Program-made: the position numbers and the translations under genes
Source: Posidonia oceanica
Lineage: Eukaryota; Streptophyta; Magnoliopsida; Alismatales; Posidoniaceae
Reading direction: 5' to 3'
Assembly (NCBI GenBank): GCA_037176725.1
Contig: JAZBRS010000014.1
Coordinates: 78,598,501-78,662,500, forward strand
DNA: 64,000 bases
The notes under the pieces: model-generated
What the model saw: only the letters and a program-made list of their open reading frames with translations
Databases searched by the model: none
What the model was told of the DNA's origin: nothing
Shown here: in pieces, positions 46,348-55,667 of the stretch
How positions within the stretch are numbered: position 1 is the stretch's first letter
Layout of the letters: the number at the start of each line of letters is the position of its first letter

Positions 46348-46980
46348 GCCCTCGGCGCCTAGTATGTCGATTCACCTCCAGATGAGGAAGAAGAAGGGGC
46401 GATAGAAGCCCAGGTCGACTCATGGATGTCTGAGTTGGAGCTACTTTACCAGGAACAGCTCGAATCCATAGTAGAAGACCTGGCACGACACCAAGCCGCA
46501 GAAAGGAAAGGAAAAGCCGTGGTTACGGATCCTCCTCTGCGAGAGGACTCCACCTCCATCATGGTCCTAGGAGAAAGCTCAGTGGTGTCGGATTCTCTCA
46601 GACCCGACGAGCTCATTACCCTTCACACCGAGGGTGGGTCTAGTTGGCTTGTACAGCATATGCCTTCCACAAGTACATTAGCAGATTCAGAAGAAGAGAC
46701 ACCGGTGGGCTGCACAGCGGCAGTAACAGAGCAGAGAGCGGAATCAGTGACAGAATTGTCAGAGGTTTCAGCGGCAGAGTCATCAGCAGCATCAGTCGCA
46801 GGGTCAGCAGGGCCTTCAGCAGTGTCAGCAGAACATGCAGCAATGTCATCAGCAGCAGAGCAGACAGGGGAAGCCATCAGAGTAGAGGTCGCACGCCGAA
46901 GATACAGAAACACTCGGGTAGGCGTGACCATCCTGAGGCGTCACTAGGGCCAAGAAGCAGAACTTCTACACTCCTTCGAT
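46348..46980 (+). pseudogene. Element C linker between protease and RT, broken
   Basis: It encodes LELLYQEQLESIVEDLARHQ, DELITLHTEGGSSWLVQHMP and a Ser/Ala/Val/Glu repeat-like stretch, then stops at TAG (46945-46947) in RRH|QGQEAE context where B has CAG. No known domain. Same family-specific linker as 33175-33900 in B. Confidence 0.7.
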
Positions 46981-48390
46981 GTGACAAACCCTACTTTCGA
47001 AAAGGAGATTCTCTCGGAACTTGTTGCGTACGGAGAGGAAGATAATACAGGCGAAGATGAGAATGATGACCCATCGCCTGAGTTCCGGCCCTATGACGAC
47101 GACCCAGAAGGTCCCAATCTGCATGTTGAGGAAGAAATGGAGACTATTAACCTCGGCACAGCCGAAGAAACCAAAGAAGTTCGCATCAGTGCCCTGCTAT
47201 CACCACAAGTCAGTATAGAGTTCATCGCATTCCTGAGGGAGTATGCGGATGTCTTCGCCTGGACTTATGAAGACATGGTCGGCCTGGATGTCGAAATAGT
47301 GGTCCCTAACTTGCCCTTGAAGCCAGATGCCAAGCCAGTAAAGCAGAAACTGAGAAGATGGCGACCACAGTGGCTGCTCATGATCAAGGAAGAAATAATG
47401 AAGCAGCTTGATGTTAACTTTTTAAAGGTCGTCCTTTACCCTGAATGGCTTGCAAACATCGTGCCAGTGCCCAAGAAGGACGGCCGGATCCGGATATGTA
47501 TCGACTACAGGGACCTGAACAAGGCGAGTCCCAAGGACGACTTCCCATTGCCTCACATTGACGTCCTAGTCGGCAATACCGCAGGCCACAAGATGCTATC
47601 CTTTATGGACGGCTTCTCCGGCTATAATCAGATCAGGATGGCAGAAGAAGACATGGAAAAGACTTCATTCATCACCCCCTGGGGGGTCTTCTGTTATCAG
47701 GTTATGCCGTTTGGGTTGAAGATTGCTGGCGCAACATATCAGAGGGCCATGACCACACTTTTCCACGACCTCATGCACCAAGAAGTGGAGGTCTATGTAG
47801 ACGACATGATCGCAAAGACCAAAGAGCCTGAGGATCACCTTGCTTGCCTAAAGAAGCTCTTCGACCGCCTGAGGAAATACAGACTGAGGCTTAACCCCAA
47901 TAAGTGCGTATTTGGGGTTTCATCTGGCAAACTGCTTGGCTACATTGTTAGCCAAAGGGGGATTGAAGTGGACCCGATGAAAGCTAAAACCATCGTGGAG
48001 ATGCCACCCCCTAGAACCGAGAAGGAGGTTCGAGGCCTACTTGGGCGTTTACAGTACATCAGCCACTTTATTGCACAGCTTACGCCCATCTGCGAGCCCA
48101 TCTTCAAACTCTTGAGGAAGAATGCGCAAATCGACTGGAATGAAGAATGTCAAGCCGCATTTGAGAAGATCAAGCAGCTGCTGGTCAAACCCCCTGTCTT
48201 GGTCCCTCCCACACCAGGAAGACCTCTGCTCCTCTATCTCTCAACCACACAGCATTCCATGCGTGCCGTTCTGGGCCAACACGACGAATCTGGCAGGAAG
48301 GAGCGCGCCATCTACTACCTGAGCAAAAAGTTCAAAGACTGTGAAGCCAGGTACAGCATGATGGAGAAAACCTGTTTATCCCTTGTCTAG
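46981..48390 (+). CDS. Element C reverse transcriptase and start of RNase H (open fragment, intact YVDD)
   Basis: The 469-codon open stretch holds the full RT palm and fingers: NFLKVVLYPEWLANIVPVP, RICIDYRDLNKASPKDDFPL, MLSFMDGFSGYNQIRM, FITPWGVFCYQVMPFGLK, AGATYQRAMTTLFHDLM and EVYVDDMIAKTKEPEDH (catalytic Asp pair at 47800-47805, intact, unlike A and B). Then LNPNKCVFGVSSGKLLGYI, the connection with PPPRTEKEVRGLLGRLQY, and the start of RNase H (LLLYLSTTQHSM, YYLSKKF). TAG at 48388-48390 replaces the Trp of LVWAAQKL, so RNase H is truncated. Only an internal Met is available. Confidence 0.9.
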   Translation: MTNPTFEKEILSELVAYGEEDNTGEDENDDPSPEFRPYDDDPEGPNLHVEEEMETINLGTAEETKEVRISALLSPQVSIEFIAFLREYADVFAWTYEDMVGLDVEIVVPNLPLKPDAKPVKQKLRRWRPQWLLMIKEEIMKQLDVNFLKVVLYPEWLANIVPVPKKDGRIRICIDYRDLNKASPKDDFPLPHIDVLVGNTAGHKMLSFMDGFSGYNQIRMAEEDMEKTSFITPWGVFCYQVMPFGLKIAGATYQRAMTTLFHDLMHQEVEVYVDDMIAKTKEPEDHLACLKKLFDRLRKYRLRLNPNKCVFGVSSGKLLGYIVSQRGIEVDPMKAKTIVEMPPPRTEKEVRGLLGRLQYISHFIAQLTPICEPIFKLLRKNAQIDWNEECQAAFEKIKQLLVKPPVLVPPTPGRPLLLYLSTTQHSMRAVLGQHDESGRKERAIYYLSKKFKDCEARYSMMEKTCLSLV

Positions 48391-49090
48391 GCCGCACAGA
48401 AACTGAGACACTATATGATGGCGTACCCAGTTCAGCTTTGTGCCATCATGATCCTATCAAGTTCCTCTTCCAAAAGCCGGCTCTGGTGGGCAGATGTGTC
48501 AAGTGGCAGGTGTTGTTGTCCCAATATGACATCACTTTTGTCACACAGAGATCTATGAAGGGCCAGGCTATGGCGGATCACCTCGCGGATTTCCCTCTGC
48601 CTGAATATCAACCCCTCCAGACGCAGTTCCCTGACGAGGACATTCTTTTTGTGACGGAGGACTCAGAAGAGAAAGACCCTGAAGAGCAAGAGCAGTGGCG
48701 GCTGTACTTCGACGGCGCCGTCAATAAGAAGGGTCGGGGCATAGGCGCAGTGCTGACCACACCTCATGGACAGATGTTTCCTTTTGCGAGGAAGCTGACT
48801 TTCGCATGCACGAACAATGAAGCAGAATACGAAGCATGCATCTTGGGTTTGAAAGTCGCCCTCGAGCACAAAGCACAGAAGTTGCACGTGCACGGTGATG
48901 CCATGTTGGTGATCTCTCAGGTAAATGGCGACTGGAAGACAAAAGACCCCAAGCTCGTGCCATATCACGAATGTCTGCTGAGGCTGATAGAAGAGTTCAA
49001 GAGCATTGATTTCACATACATGAACTGGGCAAAGAATGCATATGCAGACGCATTAGCGACCTTGGCCTCTTGGCTCAGCATACCAGAGAA
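48391..49090 (+). pseudogene. Element C end of first RNase H and archaeal-type RNase H
   Basis: After the stop and a one-base loss near 48435-48440 (GCTTTGTGCC against GCTCTTGTGCC in B), the frame is open again from 48438. It encodes HDPIKFLFQKPALVGRCVK, SMKGQAMADHLADFPLPEYQ and the second RNase H. The second domain keeps its acidic residues: LYFDGAVNKKG (Asp at 48711-48713), NNEAEYEACILGLK, HVHGDAMLVISQ and AYADALATLASW. The domain looks catalytically intact but its translation is cut from RT. Confidence 0.85.
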
Positions 49091-50418
49091 CAGCATGGTG
49101 GATGTGTCAGTCACCTGCATTGAGGAGCCTGCCCATTGCATGAATATAGAGGAAGCAGATCCGACAGCGGAGCAGCCATGGTATCATGATATCAAAGCAT
49201 TCTTGGAGTCCGGCAGCCTCCCACCTGGCACCACTGCAGAAGATAAGAGAACTTTGGCGCGTCTGGCATCAAAGTATGTACTGGGGGCTGGGCAGTTATA
49301 CAGAAGATCGTACAATCAGATGCTATTACGCTGCCTAGACAAACCAGAGGCTGATACCTTAATGCTTCAAGTGCAAGCCGGGACCTGTGGCCCGCACATG
49401 AACGGTGTATTTTTAGCTAAGAAGATCATGCTCCAAGGGTATTTCTGGCAAACCATGGAAGCGGACTGTTGCCGTTTCGTGCGTAAATGCCACAACTGTC
49501 AGATCCATGGCAATTTCATCAAGGCTCCCCCTCATCAGCTGCACAACATGTCCTCGCCATGGCCTTTCTCCACCTGGGGGATCGACGTCATTGGCGCAAT
49601 ACACCCTGCTGCTTCAAACGGCCATCGCTTCATCATGGTGGCAATAGACTACTTCACTAAGTGGGTGGAAGCAGCTTCTTACAGGACAGTCACCGCAGTA
49701 GCAACTGAAAAGTTCATCAGGAACAACATCGTTGCCCGGTACGGGGTCCCTCACTCCATCATCTCTGATAATGGCACGAACTTCATCGCCGAAAGAATTG
49801 AGGAGTTCCTACAGAGTTTCAAGATCAAGCATCATCGCTCCTCACCATACCGGCCTCAGATGAATGGAGCAGTGGAGTCTGCCAACAAGAACATCATCAA
49901 GATCATGAAGAAGATGGCAGAAACCCACAAGGATTGGCACGACAAGCTCCCGTACGCACTCTGGGCGTACAGGACATCAATCCGGACCTCGACAAGAGCC
50001 ACCCCGTACTCGCTGGTGTACGGCATGGAAGCGGTATTGCCTGTTGAAGTGGAGATCCCCTCACTGCGGATCTTGCGAGAAGCTGAGTTGGAAGAGGCAG
50101 AATGGGTCGAAGACCGCTGCGTCCATCTGAACCTGATTGATGAGCACAGACTACAAGCCATGCAATGCCCATTGTTATCAGAAGCGAATGGCTAGAGCAT
50201 TCTTGAAGAAAGTCCAGCCCAGAAGCTTCCAACCCGGCGATCTTGTTCTGCGTGCCATTCATCTACCGGACGGTCAAGGCAAATTCCGACCTAACTGGCG
50301 CGGACCCTTTGTAGTTAAGCAGATCTTCTTAGGCGGCGCAGTAACTCTTGAGGACATGGACCAGGTCGAGCAGTCCGAGCCGGTCAACATGTGCTACCTC
50401 AAGAAGTACTATCAGTAG
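49091..50418 (+). pseudogene. Element C integrase (DDE core intact, one frame break near the C-terminus)
   Basis: The linker has IEEPAHCMNIEEAD and WYHDIKAFLESGSLPPG. The N-terminal zinc region reads VQAGTCGPHMNGVFLAKKI, then ADCCRFVRKCHNCQIHG; the usual first His (VHAG or VHEG) is Gln here. The catalytic core has Asp 49584-49586 (GIDVIGAIHP), Asp 49767-49769 (SDNGTNF) and Glu 49875-49877 (GAVESANK), with 35 residues between the second Asp and Glu. The frame open from 48438 ends at 50195; the C-terminal piece YQKRMARAFLKKVQPRSFQP with the GPF motif (RPNWRGPFVVKQ) is in the frame at 50137-50418, so an indel lies near 50150-50175. TAG ends it at 50416-50418. Confidence 0.88.
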
Positions 50419-51759
50419 CTGGGAGTAGCCATTGCGGATTCTTCCTCCCATTTGTCATGTTCTCGCCGTTTGCATATCTTTGTATCTCTTTTCGCCCTGT
50501 CTCCTCCGTACTTCACTTCATCCACTCTCTTGCATTTCCTGACATCGCAACACTCCCATGCATCCCTCCGCTCATCCCATTCGCATCTCTTATCAAATCA
50601 TACATTGCATTTTGCCCGGTGATGAAAACCGGAGGTGCTTGCCTGCTGCGAAAGGAGTCTCCCGACCTCACCCGATGCTACTTAGATGTCTTGACTAGTG
50701 AGGGAGCCACCACTCAATGAGAGCGGGCGAAATGCCCAAACCCCTAAGGACTTACGCCCTTTAGAAGAGTGCTAGGTGTTAGTCAGAAAGCAGTACATAT
50801 CCCAGCCTAGATGTGTGGAAAAAGAGAGAGAAAGAGAGAGCCAAAAGTTTGTACCCGAAAGACCCTAACGCCCATCTCCCCTGGGGGAGGGGACAGCGGA
50901 AACCTGCAAGCCAAAAAAAAAGAAAGGATAATGAAAAAGAAAAAAGGAACGAAAAAAAAAAAAAACAAAAGGAGAATGACAGAAAAGAAAAGGGAGAGGG
51001 GGGGAAGGCCCCATTCCCGCAAAAAAAAAAAAAAAATGGAAAAAAAAGAAGAAGAAGAGAATAAAGGCAGGCCGCGTAACCCCGCACCTCTCACCTACCC
51101 CAGAAAAGAGTCAAAGCCCGGGTCGAGTCCTCCTTGCTTCCAAAATAGGAATGAGGAGAGCTCTGCACACCGACATTAAAAAAAAAGAGAGAAGAAAGAG
51201 GTAGGAGTGAGTGTAAGTCCTCGAGAGTTTGACATGCAGCCCGTCCTCTCTACACCACCACCAAACATCACCAACATCCTTTCCTTGAGTGCCACCAACA
51301 AGTTAGGAGTCCGAGTAGAGTCCGGTGAGTTAAGGACCGCTCCCTTTCCATACAGCAGGCACCAAAGCACCCCGATACTGAGGGCAAACTACACCAAATC
51401 ACACGCATCTGCGTTTTCCAGTCATCTCCACCCTCTCTGATCATCCCACTCCGCAAAGGCTTACTCCAGCGCTGAGACAGTACCTCTACTTAGCATGTGT
51501 TGACACCGTCAGGCTGCGACAACCCGGGGTTCCCAACAGTCCCTGCCACATTAACAGAATGCCCTTATGCTTATACATGTTCAATTGCCATAGTCTGAAT
51601 GTTTACTGCTAAATGTGTTGCACCTATTTCTACTAGTTTCAGAATCTGCTTTCCTATGATGGTTTTGTGCCTATATGAGCTCTGATAATTCACAGTCTTG
51701 GCAACAGGTATCTGAAGACTCTTGTAACAGCCGTCTGCCCACATCCTGCAATTTGTGCA
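50419..51759 (+). other. Element C spacer between integrase and the extra ORF
   Basis: No convincing coding sequence. It contains an A/G-rich low-complexity tract at about 50810-51075 with several homopolymer A runs, and conserved segments around CATACAGCAGGCACCAAAGC (51350) and CAGCGCTGAGACAGTAC (51466) shared with B (62910 and 63050). Short of the ORF a CTTGTAACAG stretch (51720-51730) could be a splice acceptor for a subgenomic RNA. Confidence 0.6.
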
Positions 51760-52962
51760 ATGGGTTTCCCCACCTTGGTAACCCCCACACACTGCTCCGA
51801 GATCCTGCGAGAATGGATCGGCAAGCTTACAAAAGATGACTGTGAGAAGCTGCGCCTGTGGGGCATTCCGACCAAACTGCTCAGGGCTGCTGATGTAGAG
51901 GTGAGCCGCCATCTTCTGTGTGCTGCTGCGCGATTCCGGAAACCAGCACACCATGTCTTCCGTTTCGGCAGAACTGAACTGACACCCACACTGGAAGAAG
52001 TGCACCGGATCTGCGGCTTTTCCAAGATCATGGGGCCGCCCATCTTCATGAGGCGTGACAGATACATCGCAGTCCTAAAACAGCTGACTGGCCTCTCTAC
52101 CCAAAGTTGCCAGCAGAAACTGATTTGCACCAGCAGACCCATGCCTCTCCTTCGCCTAGCGTACTTTGATGATATTGTGGAAAAGCGCACTGAACTCGGA
52201 GACGAGCTGTGGCTCTGAGGGTTTGTCACCCGTTTCCTAGGCGAGCTGGTCTTTACTCATGGCAAGGTAACAGTGGCCGTCGAGATCGCTGAAATAGCAC
52301 TCGCCGTGGTGACTCGCCAGATAGACCTAGCACCGGTTGTCTTGGCAGAAACCTACCGCGGTCTGGACCGCATCTCGCATCGCTGCCGCCACTTTCATGG
52401 TTGCGGATCATTCATTCAGGTCTGGCTAGCGGCGCACACTGAGATAGACCTTCTACGCCCCCAAGTGCATGCTTTCGAGGCCTACTGCAGCAGCGGCCAT
52501 GCCAGGGCAGTCAAGAGCGTCAAGGAAGAATACGAAAGGCTATCGGGACGGACAGACGACACAGTCACATGGCGCATCATTCCTTCTGCAGCCGAAGCAT
52601 TCACTGTCTTCTTCAATGCACGCGACATGCGTTTGGCTGTGCTACCAGGATTTACTGCGGGTGTAGAATATCACCCTATCAGAGTCATGCGTCAGTTCGG
52701 CTTCCAGCAGGGCGCCTTTGTCAACAGCACAGCGCCTAAGCTCCTTCAAGAATATCCCCTCAGTACAATTGCCCCCACGAAGGAGCTGGCCAACCTGATG
52801 CAGCATGGGGTGCGATCAACAGACATTGCTGCAATAAGAGGTGTAGAGTGTACCCCTGAGTATATCACTGAAGTGCAGGACCTCCGGCCCATTGACGAAG
52901 TCCCACCGAGCGGTCCCTTGTTCCCTGACTCTGGAAGATCAAAGAAGGCCCGAATCAGCTAG
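51760..52962 (+). pseudogene. Element C extra ORF, plant-mobile-domain-like (DUF7745-like), one in-frame stop
   Basis: One frame of about 400 codons runs from ATG 51760 to TAG 52960-52962, interrupted only by TGA at 52216-52218, where B has CGA. Visible features: SEILREWIGKLTKDDCEKLR, HHVFRFGRTELTPTLEEVHR, then LAETYRGLDRISHRCRHF followed by HGCGSFIQVWLAAHTEIDLL and FGFQQGAFV. The pattern of an RFG/TPTLEE motif followed by YRxLD and a GC-xxxQxWLxxH segment resembles plant mobile domain proteins that several Tat elements carry after pol. The function is unknown; domestication in host silencing is known for other members of that superfamily. The assignment is by eye and moderate. Confidence 0.65.
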
Positions 52963-53399
52963 AGCCATCATGCAGCTGTCATTCTGTCTTCCTTTCAAGT
53001 TGTGCTGTCATTTTTGGCCTGTCACGGGCATGTAACCAACAATTCTATCAATGCAAAACTGTTTTGCGCTGGCTGTTCACATTTCAAAGCTGATCATGCA
53101 TTCCATGCTCCTCGTCGCTCACGTCCGGAGGCCCCTTGGCCCGACTGATTGCTCGCATGACGCAGGAAAGTCCTCAGCAAACGACCCAGGCTCCAGGACC
53201 TCTGCAAACCCGCGCCGTCCGACCTACCACCGGACATCCCCGGTTGAGTCTCCTTTGGGCTGGTACCCCAAACTACTCGTCTGACAAACACGTCAGTTTT
53301 GTCCACCCTTCGCTTTTCTCGATACCAGGGACGTTTCGACCAACCCCTGGTATCATCCTGATACCAGGGGCATCTTTTTAGACGCCCTGCGGTATCTCA
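52963..53399 (+). other. Element C 3' UTR, proximal part
   Basis: Non-coding. Contains a GGGCTGGTACCCCAAACTAC hairpin unit (53257-53276) and an inverted CCCTGGTATCATCCTGATAC element (53345-53366), both shared with the minus-strand 3' UTR at 19300-19470. Confidence 0.65.
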
Positions 53400-53985
53400 C
53401 CCTTGTTCTCATCCCCTCTTTGCCGGCCGATAAGTCCGATATCTTATCACCTTTCCCAATCAATCAATCTCATCATTATCTCATCTCCTCTTTGCCGGCC
53501 GATAAGTCTGATATCTTATCACCTTTTCCAATCAAGCTCTCATCATTATCTCCCCCCTTCTTTAGCATTAGCTCTCATCATTACCTCATCCCCTCTCTTT
53601 AGCATTAGCTCTCATCATTACCTCATCCCCCTTCTTTAGCATTAGTTCTCATCATTACCTCACCCCCCTTCTTTAGCAATAACTCTCATCATTATCTCAT
53701 CTCCTCTTTGCCGGCCGATAAGTCCGATATCTTATCACCTTTCCCAATCAAGCTCTCATCATTATCTCACCCCCTTCTTTAGCATCAAGCTCTCTTCATT
53801 ACCTCACCCCCCTTCTTTAGCAATAACTCTCATCATTACCTCATCTCCCTCTTTAGAAGTAGCCTCTCATCATGATCTCATCCCCTCTTATCAAGCAACC
53901 AAGCACTCATCAATCAATCATTCAGCAATCAATCATTCAGCATTCAAGCACTCATCAACCAATCACCCATCACTCGATCATTCAT
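53400..53985 (+). repeat. Element C 3' UTR repeat block 1
   Basis: Interspersed copies of CTCATCATTATCTCATCCCC with CTTCTTTAGCATTAG spacers, and three copies (53424, 53501, 53713 regions) of GCCGATAAGTCCGATATC-TTATC, which folds as GATAAG...CTTATC (for example 53429-53434 with 53443-53448). It ends in a CAATCAA-rich stretch (53890-53990). Confidence 0.75.
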
Positions 53986-55212
53986 CAATCAAGCACCCTT
54001 AGGCTGATATCCTAAACTATCAACAATCAAGCACTCCCAGGCTGATACTCCTAAACTATCTATTCTCAGGCTGATATTCCTAAACTATTTATTCTCAGGC
54101 TGATATCCTAAACTATCTATTCTCAGGCTGATATTCCTAAACTATCTATCTTCTGGCCGATCCATGGTTGGCCCGCAGTTGTGTTATACGGCTGACATCC
54201 AGTAACTGTCCCTCGCAATGCCGCTAGGCTGATAACCTAAACTATCGATCTAGGCTGATAACCTAAACTATCGCTAGGCTGATATCCTAAACTATCTATC
54301 TAGGCTGATATCCTAAACTATCCGGCATTTGCGTTATACGGCTGACATCCAGTAACTGTCCCTCGTAATTGCCCTTTCCAGTTGATAGGATTGTAAACTA
54401 TCGATCTAGGCTGATATCCTAAACTATCTATCTAGGCTGATATCCTAAACTATCGATCTAGGCTGATAACCTAAACTATCGATCTAGGCTGATATCCTAA
54501 ACTATCTATGGCAATTACGTTATACGGCTGATATCCAGTAACTATCCCTTGCAATTGCTCTTTCCAGTTGATAGGACTGTAAACTATCTCTAGGCTGATA
54601 ACCTAAACTATCGATCTAGGCTGATATCCTAAACTATCGATCTAGGCTGATATCCTAAACTATCGATCTAGGCTGATAACCTAAACTATCGCCAGGCTGA
54701 TATCCTAAACTATCGATCTAGGCTGATATCCTAAACTATCTATCGCAATTGCATTATACGGCTGACATCCAGTAACTGTCCCTCGCAATGCCGCTAGGCT
54801 GATAACCTAAACTATCGATCTAGGCTGATAACCTAAACTATCGCTAGGCTGATATCCTAAACTATCTATCTAGGCTGATATCCTAAACTATCCGGCACTT
54901 GCGTTATACGGCTGATATCCAGTAAATATCACTCATGGTTTGCCCTTTCCAGTTGATAGGACTATAAACTATCGATCTAGGCTGATAACCTAAACTATCG
55001 CTAGGCTGATAACCTAAACTATCGATCTAGGATGATATCCTAAACTATCTATGACAACCATGTTATACGGCTGATATCCAGTAACTATCACTCACAACTG
55101 CACCTTCCGGTTGATAGGACCGTAAACTATCGTTCCGGTTGATAGGACCGTAAACTATCGCCCTCGGCTGATGATCCGAAACTCATCCGGTCGATAAGTT
55201 CGACAACTTATC
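53986..55212 (+). repeat. Element C 3' UTR hairpin array with covarying arms
   Basis: More than thirty short units of about 20-24 bp, mostly GGCTGATATCCTAAACTATC or GGCTGATAACCTAAACTATC, interleaved with GGCTGACATCCAGTAACTGT-C and GTTGATAGGACTGTAAACTA-TC. In each the first arm (GATA, GACA, GATAG, GATGA, GATAAGTT) is complementary to the second (TATC, TGTC, CTATC, TCATC, AACTTATC). A 150-bp segment is repeated at 54182-54332 and 54752-54902. No coding potential. Confidence 0.85.
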
Positions 55213-55667
55213 ACCTCCCCGCGCAACTTCGTCCCAAAAGACGGAGCCCCGCATCCTTCTGCGTCCGGGAAAAGGTTCACCTCTCCCATCACGCCTTTGT
55301 GGCTTTGGCTATCCTTCTTTTCGTGGCAGGTCTGGACCTCCCGTCAAGCTCCGCGGTGCACCGCAACGTCCCTCTTCAGCGTCGTCAACATCGCCAGCGT
55401 CACCCGCGTCGCTTCGGTCCCCCCATCGGTACTAACTCTAGCACTAACTTTTGCATTGCATCCGCATTAGCATGCATCGCATACATTGCATTTCATCCAT
55501 TTGCACCTGCACATAGCACTGCGGCAACGATCCACGATGTTCGGCGCATCCGCCGAATAAGTGGCTCATGCCGATAGCAACCCTCTGCTCTCGCCGGTCA
55601 AATGGGGTGTCCCGTCAACCCTGAGCAGCGGCCTCGCTTCGCTCGACCTCGCTCAGGGTGGGGCATC
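55213..55667 (+). other. Element C 3' UTR end with purine-rich tract in a hairpin
   Basis: Includes a GCATTGCAT-rich stretch (55450-55505) and, just before the 3' LTR, GGGTGGGG (55656-55663), the likely plus-strand primer tract. A perfect 9-bp inverted repeat, ACCCTGAGC (55618-55626) and GCTCAGGGT (55651-55659), overlaps that tract. Confidence 0.6.

Noticed and set aside
53986..55212. CRISPR-like array
   Set aside because: Units are contiguous and variable, spacers are not unique, and the context is a plant retrotransposon 3' UTR.
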